From assembly GCF_017104565.1 (NCBI RefSeq), contig NZ_JAAGPD010000047.1, positions 1 through 64,000 on the forward strand: 64,000 nt of DNA, given 5' to 3'. Source of the DNA: Paraburkholderia sp. Tr-20389 (GTDB lineage: Bacteria > Pseudomonadota > Gammaproteobacteria > Burkholderiales > Burkholderiaceae). Of this stretch, positions 37,281 through 47,000 are shown in pieces. Within the stretch, counting starts at the first letter, position 1; the number at the start of each line of letters is the position of its first letter. A program made the position numbers and the translations under genes. A model generated the notes under the pieces. The model did not search any database, was not told the origin of the DNA, and was given only the letters and a program-made list of their open reading frames with translations.

Positions 37281-37709
37281 CTATTGCGGGGGAATCGATA
37301 TCGCCGGCAGCAACGCCAGATAGCAGCGCTCCAGCGCTCGCAATTCGGCTCGATGCGTTTGCGCGAGGGTCGACAGCACCTCGTTGCCCGTCCGCAGCAG
37401 ATGGACTTCGACCTTGCGACGGTCTTCGTCGTTGGTCTGTCGCCGCACCAGCCCCAGCGCCTCGCAGCGCGACACGAGCGCGACGGTTGCGTGATGACGC
37501 GCCTGCAGCCGCTCGGCAAGTTCGCCGACGGTCGCCCAGTTGCGCCCCGGAAACCCTTTCAGATGCAATAGCAACTGATACTGAAGCGCCGAGATGCCTT
37601 CGTTGCGTGCGGCCTGTTCGGAGAAGCGCTCGAAGCATCGCAGCCGGTATCTGAATTCGGACAGCCGCTCGAAATCGGTTTTCGCCAGTTCGCGTATGCG
37701 TTCGTTCAC
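37281..37709 (-). CDS. MarR family transcriptional regulator
   Basis: 142 residues. YRLRCFERFSEQAARNEGISALQYQLLLHL is the dimerisation region before the winged helix, in two stretches; TVGELAERLQARHHATVALVSR is the recognition helix-turn-helix, and NDEDRRKVEVHL is the wing with the typical DxRxxxV pattern. I take the GTG at 37709 as start because AAGG precedes it and no ATG fits. It lies between narL and ubiM on the same strand. A role as regulator of ubiM or of the respiratory block is inference. Confidence 0.82.
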   Translation of the reverse strand: MNERIRELAKTDFERLSEFRYRLRCFERFSEQAARNEGISALQYQLLLHLKGFPGRNWATVGELAERLQARHHATVALVSRCEALGLVRRQTNDEDRRKVEVHLLRTGNEVLSTLAQTHRAELRALERCYLALLPAISIPPQ

Positions 37710-37732
37710 GCCGGATACCTTCGATGCACGTC

Positions 37733-38410
37733 TTAAGTCTTCTGAACACGGTCGGTCGTGCCGGCGTGCGGCTCGCGTTCCATCGCGTAGATGGCAACCT
37801 GCACGCGGCTCGTGAGCTTCAGTTTGCGCAGGATGTTGCGCACATGGATCTTCACCGTGCTTTCGGCGAGATCGAGCGTGCGTGCAATGTCCTTGTTGCT
37901 GGCGCCGCGCGCGAGTTCGCTCATGATGTCGCGCTCGCGCATCGTCAGCGACTCCGCTGTGTCGTCGTTGCGCACGGGAGCGGGCGGCGGGCGCCGCATC
38001 TGCGCGACGAGCTTCGCGGTCATATCGTCGGCGATCACAGGCTGGCCGGCAGCCGCCTTGCGGATAGCAGCCGCCAGCACGTCTGCCTCGATGTTCTTCA
38101 GCAGATAACCGCACGCGCCGTCGCGCATCGCGATAGTCAACTCTTCCACCTCTTCGGATACCGTGAGCATGACGATGGCCGTATCCGGCAGATCCTGCAC
38201 GAGCAACTGCAAGGTTTCGAGCCCCGACAAGCCCGGCATGTTCAGATCGAGCAGGATCACGTCGGGCCGGTACTGCTTCGCGCGCTTGATGCCTTCGACG
38301 CCGTCGGGTGCTTCCCCTACCACCTCGAAGTCGGGCTGCCGCTGGAGCAGTGCATGCACGCCGGAACGAAACAGCGTGTGGTCGTCGATCAACAGAATGC
38401 GGATGGTCAT
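37733..38410 (-). CDS. narL: NarL-type nitrate/nitrite response regulator
   Basis: 225 residues. The receiver domain starts MTIRILLIDDHTLFRSGVHAL; the phosphoacceptor is Asp55 in VILLDLNMPG, with conserved Thr/Lys in VMLTVSE and LLKNIE. The LuxR-type helix-turn-helix covers LTMRERDIMSELARGASNKD and AESTVKIHVRNILRKL. It receives phosphate from NarX and acts on nitrate and nitrite genes. It follows narX by 31 bases, so the pair is one unit. Candidate targets are the two TAC-N10-GTA sites in this same block. Confidence 0.93.
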   Translation of the reverse strand: MTIRILLIDDHTLFRSGVHALLQRQPDFEVVGEAPDGVEGIKRAKQYRPDVILLDLNMPGLSGLETLQLLVQDLPDTAIVMLTVSEEVEELTIAMRDGACGYLLKNIEADVLAAAIRKAAAGQPVIADDMTAKLVAQMRRPPPAPVRNDDTAESLTMRERDIMSELARGASNKDIARTLDLAESTVKIHVRNILRKLKLTSRVQVAIYAMEREPHAGTTDRVQKT

Positions 38411-38441
38411 GGAGGTCTCAGCAGAAAGGGTCGATGTCCTG

Positions 38442-40406
38442 TCAGGCTGTCTGCCGCGCTTTCTCGGGCACCAGCAGTTCGACGCGCGCGCCATGCCCCC
38501 GCGAGCCATCCAGACGCAAGGTCGCATCGATCCGCGCGGCCCGCTCGCGCATGATGTGAAAGCCGACATGCGACTCACCATCGGCGTCGATATCGTCGAG
38601 GACATAGCCCTCGCCGTCGTCTTCGACGAGCAGCCGGAAGGCCCGCGCATTGACGATCAGAACGCGCACGTGTTGCGCCTGCGCGTGCTTGCGAATGTTC
38701 GACAGCGCTTCCTGCAGGATGAACAGGACTTGCAGTTGCTGGTCGGGCGCCAATGGTGCGCCGCCGTCCTCGCGGTAGTCGAGCGTCACGGGAATGCCCG
38801 CCTGCGTGCGAAAGCGTGCCACGGTGTCGTCGACGGCGCGCCTCAGTTCGCCCTCGCCGAGCCGGGTGCGGAAGTTCGACAGCAGTTCGCGGACGTCGTC
38901 GTAGCTCTCGCCGACGCCGCCCTCCAGCAGCGGCACGATCTCGTCGATCTCGGCGAGATTGCCTTCGCTCGCGGCGAGCTTGAGGAGATGCACCTGCATC
39001 TTGAGGAAGTTGAGCGTCTGCGCGATGCTGTCGTGCAATCCCTGCGCAACCAGATTGCGCTCCTCGGAAACAGCGAGTTGTCTTGCCAGTGCGGCGAGCC
39101 GCCGGTTGTTCAGCGCGGTGCCGAGGTGTTTGCCGAGCGTTTCCAGCAGTTTGACTTCCGAAGGCGGCGTCGGCCGGTCGCGGCGGAAATGCAGCGAGAA
39201 CGACCCGAGCACCTCTCCCTGCGACGTGATCCCGAACGCGGCCACCTCCACGAAACCCGCGCGCACGCAGTGACCCTGCACCGCGTCGAAAGCCGCCGAT
39301 CGATCCGTCATGTTCCGCACGATCGACACACCCCGGCTGGCCGCTTCCCCGCAGATGCAGTGCTCGGCGGGCATGCACCGCTCGTCGCGAACGAGATTGG
39401 CGGGAAGTCCCTCTGACACGACCAGGTGAAGATTGCGGTCATCGGGCGCGGTCAGCCGGACCGTTCCGCCGTCTGCTTCGAACTGGTAGATCAGGCGCGT
39501 GAGAAAACCCCGGCACAACGCGTCGACCTCGTCGGGCCGGTTCAGGAAGGCGGCCATCTCGTACAGCATGCCCAGCTCGCGGTTCTGCGCAGCAAGCTCC
39601 GCCGTCTTCGCATCGACCCGTTGCGCCAGTTCGCGGTAGAGCGCCTGCAACTCGGCCGCCATGCGGTTGAAGCCGGCGGCGAGGTGACCGAATTCATCGC
39701 GCGTGTCGACGGGCAGACGGGCGTCGAACTGCCGCGCCTCGATACGCCAGAGTCCTTCCTGCAGACGCTGCACGGGCACCACGAACCACAGATACAGCAT
39801 GTAGACGATCGCCACCGTGCCGATGCACGACAGCGCCGCCACCGCCAGTTGCGACAGCCGCAGCCACGCCGTCTTGCGTGCATTCTCCTGTTCGATCAGG
39901 CTGACGAGCGCATCGGCGGCCGTGACGAACTGCGTCAGTTGACCGAGGTAGACGGAAGGTGTCGTGGATGCCGCTTGCAGATCCTGCTGCACGGCAGGCT
40001 TGAGCTGATTTTGCCAGGTCGTTTCGACGATCCGGAACTGACGGCGGATCTGCGGGTCGTCGGGCAGGAACAGCGGCCGTGCGGGATCGCCTTCGCGCAG
40101 ACGCGCGAGCGTGCCGTCGAGCTGGCCCATCTGCGCGCGCAACGACGACGCATGTCCGGCGCGCGTTTCGAACAGCGAGATGGCGATGGCATTGGCGCGC
40201 ATGCGCAGACTGCCCGCGTCGTTGATGGCGGCGCCCGCGCCTTCCAGTTGCCACGACAGCCACAAGGTCCCGCCGATCATGCTCAGCACCAGCGCGAGCG
40301 CCACCGCCGACAGCACCACGATGCGCGTCGCGAGACGCTGGCCAGGCGATGGCTCGGGCGGCGCGTCAGGCGAAGGATCGGCGGAGCCGGCGGGTATGGC
40401 AGACAT
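38442..40406 (-). CDS. narX: NarX-type nitrate/nitrite sensor histidine kinase
   Basis: 654 residues. One membrane helix at about 28-52 is followed by the nitrate-sensing P-box INDAGSLRMRANAI (61-74). The periplasmic four-helix domain runs to about 175, a second membrane helix to about 215, then a HAMP linker and a cysteine-containing GAF-like central module (about 270-420). The HisKA_3 site is LHDSIAQTLNFLKMQVHLLK with His458, and an HATPase domain ends the protein (DDGEGY). It phosphorylates NarL in response to nitrate. The Cys-rich stretch ERCMPAEHCICGEA is like the one in E. coli NarX. Confidence 0.94.
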   Translation of the reverse strand: MSAIPAGSADPSPDAPPEPSPGQRLATRIVVLSAVALALVLSMIGGTLWLSWQLEGAGAAINDAGSLRMRANAIAISLFETRAGHASSLRAQMGQLDGTLARLREGDPARPLFLPDDPQIRRQFRIVETTWQNQLKPAVQQDLQAASTTPSVYLGQLTQFVTAADALVSLIEQENARKTAWLRLSQLAVAALSCIGTVAIVYMLYLWFVVPVQRLQEGLWRIEARQFDARLPVDTRDEFGHLAAGFNRMAAELQALYRELAQRVDAKTAELAAQNRELGMLYEMAAFLNRPDEVDALCRGFLTRLIYQFEADGGTVRLTAPDDRNLHLVVSEGLPANLVRDERCMPAEHCICGEAASRGVSIVRNMTDRSAAFDAVQGHCVRAGFVEVAAFGITSQGEVLGSFSLHFRRDRPTPPSEVKLLETLGKHLGTALNNRRLAALARQLAVSEERNLVAQGLHDSIAQTLNFLKMQVHLLKLAASEGNLAEIDEIVPLLEGGVGESYDDVRELLSNFRTRLGEGELRRAVDDTVARFRTQAGIPVTLDYREDGGAPLAPDQQLQVLFILQEALSNIRKHAQAQHVRVLIVNARAFRLLVEDDGEGYVLDDIDADGESHVGFHIMRERAARIDATLRLDGSRGHGARVELLVPEKARQTA

Positions 40407-40421
40407 TCGGAGGACATCGTG

Positions 40422-40961
40422 TCAGGACAGGATGACGCGATTGTCCGCCGTCTGATGTGTGTCCGTATTGACGCCAAGCATCCTGCAGATAAACTCCGCC
40501 ACCCGTGCCGGATCGTTCAACGGCAGATTGCAGGCGGTTGCCTCGTAGGGCGAATCCGACGCCACCGCAATGATGCTCGATTGCGTCAGGCAGAGCGGCT
40601 GGCCGCCCGTCGAAGGACGCACGACTTCGAGTCTCGGCATGTCGACCTGCGTGAAACCTTCCACCAGCGTGAGGTCGGCGGGCGAGAGCCTTGCGATCAG
40701 CGCGTCGAGCGAGGGTTCCGCCGCGTCGCGCAGTTCGCGCACGATCGCGTAGCGCGCCGGCGACGCGATCAGCACTTCGCCCGCGCCCGCCGCGCGAAAC
40801 CGGGCGCTATCCTTGCGCGGCGGCTCGAGTTCGACAGGATGATGACTGTGTTTGACGACGTTGACGGTCAGCCCGCGCGCCGTGAACCACGGCAGCATGG
40901 CCTCGATCAAGGTCGTCTTGCCCTGCCCCGAGCGGCCGGCGATTCCAAACAGACGCGTCAT
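40422..40961 (-). CDS. mobB: molybdopterin-guanine dinucleotide biosynthesis protein B
   Basis: 179 residues. The P-loop GIAGRSGQGKTTLIEAML near the start and VNVVKHSHHPVELEPPRKDS are hallmarks of MobB, a GTP-binding protein that helps MobA attach GMP to molybdopterin. This makes the bis-MGD cofactor that NarG needs. DLTLVEGFTQVDMPRLEVVRP is the conserved C-terminal block. GAGGAG lies before ATG 40961. It sits between narI and narX, 105 bases after narI with an intrinsic terminator in the gap. Confidence 0.92.
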   Translation of the reverse strand: MTRLFGIAGRSGQGKTTLIEAMLPWFTARGLTVNVVKHSHHPVELEPPRKDSARFRAAGAGEVLIASPARYAIVRELRDAAEPSLDALIARLSPADLTLVEGFTQVDMPRLEVVRPSTGGQPLCLTQSSIIAVASDSPYEATACNLPLNDPARVAEFICRMLGVNTDTHQTADNRVILS

Positions 40962-40977
40962 TGCACCGATTCTCCTC

Positions 40978-41006
40978 AAAAAGTCCGGGCGGCCCATGCC
41001 GCCCGG
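40978..41006 (-). terminator. intrinsic terminator between narI and mobB
   Basis: A 9-bp stem CCGGGCGGC/GCCGCCCGG with a 4-base loop is followed on the minus strand by AC and TTTTT, directly before the mobB ribosome binding site. It should end or attenuate narGHJI transcripts. Confidence 0.8.
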
Positions 41007-41066
41007 CAAACCCGGGCCGCCGACAGCCGGCCCGTTCATCGATCATCGTCGACCATCATCGGTCCG

Positions 41067-41750
41067 TCAGCGGCTGCGCACGAGTTGCCACGCGCGCGTC
41101 AGATACGTGAGCGACGCGAATCCGCTCCAGATATGCACGAGACGCGTGAACGGGAAAATCACGAACAGCGTCATGCCCATGAACAGATGGAAGCGGAAGA
41201 TCAGCGGCGCCTCGCTCACGTAGCTCGCCGCATCGCCGCGGAACGTGACCAGATGCTGTGCCCAGGTCATGAGCCGCACCATCATCGCGCCGTCCATGTG
41301 ACCGGCCGACTCGCCGATCGTCGAAAGACCGAGCAGCAGCGTGATGAGAATCCACACCAGCAGGATCTTGTCGCCCGTCTTCGTGACGGCGGACAGCCGT
41401 GCGTTCGTGAGCCGACGATGCAGCAGGATGGCCAGACCCGCGAGACAGATCGTCCCCATCACGCCGCCTGCCGCCATCGCGACAGCCTGCTTTACGCTAT
41501 GCGGCACGCCGAGCCAGTCCCACACGGCGACGGGCGTCAGCAGGCCGAACAGGTGACCGAAGAACAACCCGAGTATGCCGACGTGGAAGAGGATATTGCC
41601 AAGCCGCAAATTGCCGCGGTGAATCAGCTGCGTGCTGTCGGCCTTCCAGCTGTACTGCTCGCGCTCGAAGCGCGCCAGGCTGCCGAACAGGAAAATGGCG
41701 GCGGCGATATACGGATAGATGCCAAACAGAAACTGATTGAACGTATTCAT
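41067..41750 (-). CDS. narI: respiratory nitrate reductase gamma subunit (cytochrome b)
   Basis: 227 residues with five membrane helices, like E. coli NarI (225). FLFGIYPYIAAAIFLFGSLARF is helix 1; heme-ligating His residues are expected in RLGNILFHVGILGLFFGHLFG and in the C-terminal RFHLFMGMTLFVIFPFTRLVH. It carries two b-hemes, takes electrons from quinol on the periplasmic side and passes them to NarH. It follows narJ by one base, so translation is coupled. Confidence 0.96.
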   Translation of the reverse strand: MNTFNQFLFGIYPYIAAAIFLFGSLARFEREQYSWKADSTQLIHRGNLRLGNILFHVGILGLFFGHLFGLLTPVAVWDWLGVPHSVKQAVAMAAGGVMGTICLAGLAILLHRRLTNARLSAVTKTGDKILLVWILITLLLGLSTIGESAGHMDGAMMVRLMTWAQHLVTFRGDAASYVSEAPLIFRFHLFMGMTLFVIFPFTRLVHIWSGFASLTYLTRAWQLVRSR

Positions 41751-41751
41751 C

Positions 41752-42456
41752 TCACGCCCCTCTGCTCAGATGCGCGGGCGGCATGTCCCGAGGCGTCGCC
41801 GTCCCGCGCGGGTGAAAGCGGATGGTCTGGGTCGCGGAAGGCGTGAGCAGCGGCTCGACGCCATCGGGTCCGACACCGAACACTTCGAGCGCCTCGTCCA
41901 TGTCGCTGACGGGCGGCTTCATCAGCGGTTGCGGCTGCACCCGCGAGAGCTGGCGCAGCACCGCGAAGATGCCCGCATACGGACTCTCGGCGCGCGCGAG
42001 CCGCTCGCCCACCGCCGCGAGCACATGAATCGCCTCGTCGAGCAGCGCCTGCGCCTGGTCCGCGTCGAGCAGGCCCAGCACTTCGAGGAAGAGCGGCACG
42101 TAGTCGGGCAGTTCGTTCGCCGCGACGTCGAACCCGTGGCTGCGGTACTCGTCGAGCAGATCCACCATCGCCTGACCGCGTTCGCGGCTTTCGCCGTGCA
42201 CGTGCTCGAACAGATGCAGCGAATGCGACCGGTTGCGGTCGAAGGTCGCCACATAGCATTCCTGCGACTCGATCAGTGAGTGGCCGCTCAGCGCCGCGAG
42301 GACGGGCGTCAGTTCGCGGCGTGCGTCGGGCCATGCCGCGAGCGCCGACTCGATGTCCGGCAACGCGTCGATCAATTCCTGCTGCGGATAATCGAGCAGA
42401 GCGGAAAGAATGGCATAAGGCGTCATGGCACGCTCCGTGGGTCGATGGGTCGTCAT
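41752..42456 (-). CDS. narJ: nitrate reductase molybdenum cofactor assembly chaperone
   Basis: 234 residues, close to E. coli NarJ (236). TPYAILSALLDYPQQELID at the start and FDRNRSHSLHLFEHVHGESRERGQAMVDLLDEY in the middle, read in shorter pieces, are the NarJ/TorD-type helical chaperone signature. It binds apo-NarG and helps cofactor insertion; it is not part of the final enzyme. The ATG at 42456 overlaps the narH stop (ATGA) and has AGGAG upstream. A second ATG at 42426 also has a good ribosome binding site, so the exact start is not certain. Confidence 0.94.
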   Translation of the reverse strand: MTTHRPTERAMTPYAILSALLDYPQQELIDALPDIESALAAWPDARRELTPVLAALSGHSLIESQECYVATFDRNRSHSLHLFEHVHGESRERGQAMVDLLDEYRSHGFDVAANELPDYVPLFLEVLGLLDADQAQALLDEAIHVLAAVGERLARAESPYAGIFAVLRQLSRVQPQPLMKPPVSDMDEALEVFGVGPDGVEPLLTPSATQTIRFHPRGTATPRDMPPAHLSRGA

Positions 42457-44006
42457 CCGTTCACTCCTGCTTTCTTGCGCGATTTCGGCATCGCCGCGTA
42501 CACGACGCTGCCCTCGGCACGCTTGCCGAACAGCGAGCCGTCCGACACCCCGCCCGAGCATCCGTTGCCGAACGAAAAGCCGCAACTGCCCTTGTCGTTG
42601 AAGCTGTCCTCGACCATTTCCTTGTGCGACGACGGCACGACGAAACGGTCCTCGTAGTTCGCGAGCGCCATGATCCTGTACATGTCCTCGATCTGCGCGG
42701 CGCTCAAGCCTGCGCTCGCGAGCAGCGCATCGTCGGCCACGCCGTGCACTGTTTGCGCCCGCTTGTATGCGCGCATCGTCAGCATGCGGCTCAGCGCCGA
42801 CACGATGGGCGCTTCGTCGCCCGCCGTGAGCAGGTTCGCGAGATAGCGCACGGGGATGCGCAGGCTCTGCACGTCGGGAATCACGCCGTTCATGCCCACA
42901 TGGCCCGCGTCCGCTGCCGACTGGATGGGCGAAAGCGGCGGCACATACCACACCATCGGCAGCGTCCGGTATTCAGGATGCAGCGGGAACGCGATCTTCC
43001 ACTCGCAGGCCATCCGGTAGACAGGCGAGCGCACGGCTGCGTCCAGCCAGCTCTGCGCGATCCCCTGGCGCAGCGCCTCGGCCTGCACGGCGGGATCGGA
43101 CGGATCGAGAAACACGTCCAGTTGCGCCTGATACAGATCCGTCTTCTGTTCGACGGATGCCGCCTCGCCGATGCGGTCAGCGTCGTAGAGCATCACACCG
43201 AGATAGCGGATGCGTCCCACGCAGGTTTCCGAGCACACGGTGGGCTGGCCCGCCTCGATACGCGGATAACAGAAGATGCACTTCTCCGCCTTGCCGCTTT
43301 GCCAGTTGAAGTACATCTTCTTGTACGGGCAGCCGGAGATGCACATGCGCCAGCCGCGGCACTTGTCCTGATCGACGAGCACGATGCCGTCGTCCTCGCG
43401 CTTGTAGACGGAGCCCGACGGACACGACGCGACGCACGCAGGGTTCAGGCAGTGCTCGCAAAGACGCGGCAGATACATCATGAAGGTGTTCTCGAAAGTC
43501 GAGTACATCTCCTTCTGCACGTTCTCGAACAGCTGGTCGCGGCTGCGTGACTCGAATTCGCCCCCGAGGTCGTCTTCCCAGTTCGGTCCCCAGTGGATCT
43601 TGTCCATCTTCTTGCCGGTGATGACCGACACGGGCCGCGCCGTCGGCGGTGTCTGCGACAGCGGCGCCTTCTGCAGATGCTCGTAGTCGAACGTGAACGG
43701 CTCGTAGTAATCGTCGATGGCGGGCAGGTTCGGGTTCGCGAAGAGATTCGCGAGCACCTTCAGCTTCGGCCCCTGGCGCGGCTCGATGCGTCCGTTCGGA
43801 TTGCGCACCCAGCCGCCCTGCCATTTCTCCTGGTTCTCCCATTCCTTCGGATAGCCGATGCCCGGCTTCGTCTCGACGTTGTTGAACCATGCGTACTCGA
43901 CGCCGTCGCGCGACGTCCAGACGTTCTTGCACGTCACCGAACACGTATGGCAGCCGATGCACTTGTCCAGATTGAGGACCATTGCCACCTGGGCGCGGAT
44001 TTTCAT
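42453..44006 (-). CDS. narH: respiratory nitrate reductase beta subunit
   Basis: 517 residues. Four cysteine clusters are visible: CIGCHTCSVTC near the start, CEHCLNPACVASCPSG, CRGWRMCISGCP, and CIFCYP with CSETCVGR. The Trp in CRGWRMC marks the site that holds a 3Fe-4S centre in NarH; the other three hold 4Fe-4S. It wires electrons from NarI hemes to NarG on the cytoplasmic face. It overlaps narG by four bases and narJ by four bases, so the operon is translationally coupled. Confidence 0.97.
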   Translation of the reverse strand: MKIRAQVAMVLNLDKCIGCHTCSVTCKNVWTSRDGVEYAWFNNVETKPGIGYPKEWENQEKWQGGWVRNPNGRIEPRQGPKLKVLANLFANPNLPAIDDYYEPFTFDYEHLQKAPLSQTPPTARPVSVITGKKMDKIHWGPNWEDDLGGEFESRSRDQLFENVQKEMYSTFENTFMMYLPRLCEHCLNPACVASCPSGSVYKREDDGIVLVDQDKCRGWRMCISGCPYKKMYFNWQSGKAEKCIFCYPRIEAGQPTVCSETCVGRIRYLGVMLYDADRIGEAASVEQKTDLYQAQLDVFLDPSDPAVQAEALRQGIAQSWLDAAVRSPVYRMACEWKIAFPLHPEYRTLPMVWYVPPLSPIQSAADAGHVGMNGVIPDVQSLRIPVRYLANLLTAGDEAPIVSALSRMLTMRAYKRAQTVHGVADDALLASAGLSAAQIEDMYRIMALANYEDRFVVPSSHKEMVEDSFNDKGSCGFSFGNGCSGGVSDGSLFGKRAEGSVVYAAMPKSRKKAGVNG

Positions 44007-47000
44007 GTTGCTGCTCCTTCCGACAGCGGCGCTTCAAGCCAGTCGACCTTTTTCATCTTGCGCACGATCACGTACTCGTCGCGGTTGCTGCCGACGGTGC
44101 CGTAATAGTTGAACCCGTATGCCTGTTGCGCGTATCCGCCGATCATGTGCGTCGGCTTGAGCACCGTGCGCGTGACCGAGTTGTGGATGCCGCCGCGCAT
44201 GCCGCTCGTTTCGGCGCCCGGCACGTTGATGATCTTTTCCTGCGCGTGGTACATCAGGCACATGCCGCGCGGCACGCGCTGGCTGACCACGACCCGTGCC
44301 GTGAGCGTGCCGTTCACGTTGAACACTTCTACCCAGTCGTTGTCGCGGATACCCGCCTCCTTCGCCTCCGACTCGGACACCCACACATGCGGGCCGCCGC
44401 GCGAGAGCGTCAGCATGCGCAGGTTGTCGGTGTAGGTCGAATGAATGCCCCACTTCTGATGCGGCGTGATCCAGTTCAGGGCGAGTTCGTGTTCGCCGTT
44501 GGGCTTCGCGCCGTGCATCGGCGCGATCGTCTTCGTGTCGATGGCCGGCTTGTACACGCAGGATCCTTCGCCGAAATCGAGCATCCACCGGTGGTCCTGA
44601 TAGAACTGCTGACGCCCTGTCAGTGTTCGCCACGGAATCAGTTCGTGAACGTTCGTGTAGCCCGCGTTGTAGCTGACTTCTTCCGATTCGAGCCCCGACC
44701 ACGTCGGCGCCGAAATGATCTTGCGCGGTTGCGCCTGCACGTCGCGGAAACGGATCTTGTCGTGCTCGCGGCCCATCGCCAGATGCGAGTGATCGCGTCC
44801 CGTGATCTTCGACAGCGCTTCCCAGGCCTTCACGGCGACCTGTCCATTCGTTTCGGGAGCGAACGTCAGGATCATTTCCGCTGCGTCGATCGCCGTCTCG
44901 AGCTTCGGGCGTCCCTCGCCCGCGCCCTGACGATCGCTGCGTCCCGTCAGGTGCGCAAGCTCGGTCACCTCGTGGCCGGTTTGCCAGTTGATGCCCTTGC
45001 CGCCGTTGCCGAGTTTGTCGAGCAGCGGTCCCACCGACGTGAACTTGTCGTAGATCTGCCGATAGTCGCGCTCGACGAGCGTCATCGCGGGCGCCGTCTT
45101 GCCGGGAATCAGATCGCATTCGCCATGCCGCCAGTCCATCGGCTCGAACGGCTGTCCAAGCTCGCCGGGTGTGTCGTGCATGAGCGGCGTGCAGACCAGA
45201 TCGGTGCGCGTGCCGAGATGCGCGCCGCCGATTTCCGAAAACTTCTTCGCGATCGTCTTGTAGATCTCCCAGTCGCTGCGGCTCTCCCACAACGGCTGCA
45301 CGGCTTCCGACAGCGGGTGGATGAACGGATGCATGTCGGAGGTATTGAGGTCGTCCTTTTCGTAGAACGTCGCGCTCGGCAGCACGATGTCCGCATACAG
45401 GCAAGTCGTGCTCATGCGGAAGTCGAGCACCGTGAGCAGATCGAGCTTCCCTTCGGCTGCCTCGCGCACCTTCACTTCCGTGGGACGGATCGCATCGGCC
45501 TCGTCGGCGAACAGCGCGTTCTGGGTGCCGAGCAGATACTTCAGGAAGTACTCGTGGCCCTTGCCCGAGCTGCCGAGTATGTTCGAGCGCCACACGAACA
45601 TGTTGCGCGGGAAGTTCGCGGGATTGTCCGGGTCGTCGCAAGCAAAGCCGAGTTCGCCCGATTTCAACTGACCGGTCACGTACTCGATGGGCAGACGGCC
45701 CGCGCGCTTTGCCGCATCGACGAGATCGAGCGGATTCGCACCGAGCTGCGGCGCGGACGGCAGCCAGCCCATGCGCTCGGACTTCGCGTTGAGGTCGAGC
45801 ATCGTCAGCTTGCCGTAGCGCGCGAGGTCCGCCGTGGGCGCGAGAATCTCGTCGACGCCCACTTTCTCGTGACGCCACTGGCTCGTGTGGTTATAGAAGA
45901 ACGACGTGCCGTTCATCTGACGCGGCGGGCGCGACCAGTCGAGTGCGAACGCGAGCGGCGCCCAGCCGAACTGCGGACGCAGCTTTTCCTGGCCCACGTA
46001 ATGCGCCCAGCCGCCGCCGCTTTGTCCGACGCAACCGCACATCATCAGCAGGTTGATGATGCCGCGGTAGATCATGTCGTTGTGATACCAGTGATTCAGC
46101 GCCGCGCCGACGATGACCATGCTCTTGCCGTGCGTCCGGTCGGCATTGTCCGCGAACTCGCGTGCCACCTGGATCACGCGCTGGCGCGGCACCGTCGTGT
46201 GCTTCTCCTGCCATGCGGGCGTGTACGGCACGTCGTCGTCGAACGATGCCGCGACGTTCGGACCGCCCAGGCCCTGGTCGACGCCATAGTTGGCCATCTG
46301 CAGGTCGTAGACGGTCGCGACGAGCACATGCGAGCCATCGGCCAGTTCGATCTTCTTCACGGGGACGCGGCGCGACAGCAACTCGCCATGCTCGCCGCCG
46401 AAGTACGGAAAACCGACTTCGGCCACGTCGTCGTGCGTGGAGAGCAGCGACAGTTGTGGATCGATGTCGCGGCCGCTGCCGCCGTCCTTGAGTTCGAGAT
46501 TCCAGCGGCCGAGCTTTGCGCCGTCGTCATGAGCGCCTTCGCCCCAGCGGAAACCGATCGTGCCGTTCGGCGCGACCACGTTGCCCGTGTGCGCGTCGAT
46601 CACGAGTGTCTTCCACTGCGGATTGTTGGCTTCGTCGAGATTGCGGACGAGTTGCGACGCGCGGAGAAACTGGTCGGGCACCCACGTGCCGCCATGCTCG
46701 CGCAGCGTGACGAGCATCGGCATGTCCGTGTACTGCTTCAGATAGTCGCGAAAGTATGCCGACTTGCCGGCCGCGTGGAATTCCTTCAGCACGACGTGCC
46801 CCATCGCCATCGCGAGCGCGGCGTCCGTGCCCTGCTTCGGCGCGAGCCAGATGTCGCCGAACTTCACCATCTCGCCGAAGTCCGATGACACCGCCACGGT
46901 CTTGGTGCCCTTGTACCGCACCTCGGTGTAGAAGTGCGCATCGGGCGTGCGGGTCTGCGGCACATTCGAGCCCCACACCATCAGGTAGGTGGAGTTGTAC

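Noticed and set aside
43982-46888. A 968-codon ORF opposite narG on the plus strand
   Set aside because: Composition is typical of antisense ORFs and narG is unmistakable on the minus strand.
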